Part shown: piece after piece, positions 5,797-5,822 of the stretch
Position numbering within the stretch: the stretch's first letter is position 1
How the letters are laid out: each line of letters starts with the position of its first letter
Assembly (NCBI GenBank): GCA_041547565.1
Contig: JBFEUI010000134.1
Span: forward strand, 1-5,822
DNA from: JBFEUI01 sp041547565
GTDB taxonomy: Bacteria; Pseudomonadota; Gammaproteobacteria; Thiohalomonadales; Thiohalomonadaceae
Direction: 5' to 3'
Length of the DNA stretch: 5,822 bases
Translations under genes and position numbers: made by a program
Notes under the pieces: model-generated
What the model was told of the DNA's origin: nothing
Databases searched by the model: none
The model's input: the letters and a program-made list of their open reading frames with translations, nothing else

Positions 5797-5822
5797 TAGG
5801 TGGGTTCGGAGTAGCTAAGCTA

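Overview
This window looks like a piece of a gammaproteobacterial chromosome. GyrA follows the E. coli residue numbering exactly at its key sites, the coding DNA is GC-rich (57-65% in two 60-base lines of serC that I counted), and gyrA lies upstream of serC as in many Gammaproteobacteria. I cannot name the genus. A sulfur-oxidising or similar environmental lineage is only a guess.

Layout, all genes on the + strand. Bases 1-307 hold no gene: 1-135 is a tandem array of a 40-bp palindromic unit, 136-235 shows nothing I can name, and an extended -10 promoter candidate sits at 236-244. gyrA (DNA gyrase subunit A) runs 308-2875. Between gyrA and serC lies an insertion-like cassette of about 520 bp (2857-3376). 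It consists of an array of CGTGAAA-type heptamers, a low-GC gene for a four-helix-bundle protein of the 23S rRNA intervening-sequence family (2963-3331), and a shorter array of the same heptamers in inverted orientation. serC (phosphoserine aminotransferase) is 3395-4483. The gap between serC and serA (4484-4626) is largely filled by a second inverted structure built from a different short unit (ACGCAGAG-type octamers), with no gene inside. serA (3-phosphoglycerate dehydrogenase, short ACT-domain form) is 4627-5796. The last 26 bases (5797-5822) show nothing I can call.

SerA and SerC catalyse the first two consecutive steps of serine synthesis: 3-phosphoglycerate to 3-phosphohydroxypyruvate, then to O-phosphoserine. 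The third enzyme, SerB, is not in the window. gyrA is a housekeeping topoisomerase gene and its link to serC is one of position.

The core genes are ordinary. The interesting parts are the two elements on either side of serC. Both have ends made of short tandem repeats facing each other. One carries a four-helix-bundle gene and one is empty. They could be mobile DNA, could fold as RNA within an operon transcript, or both.
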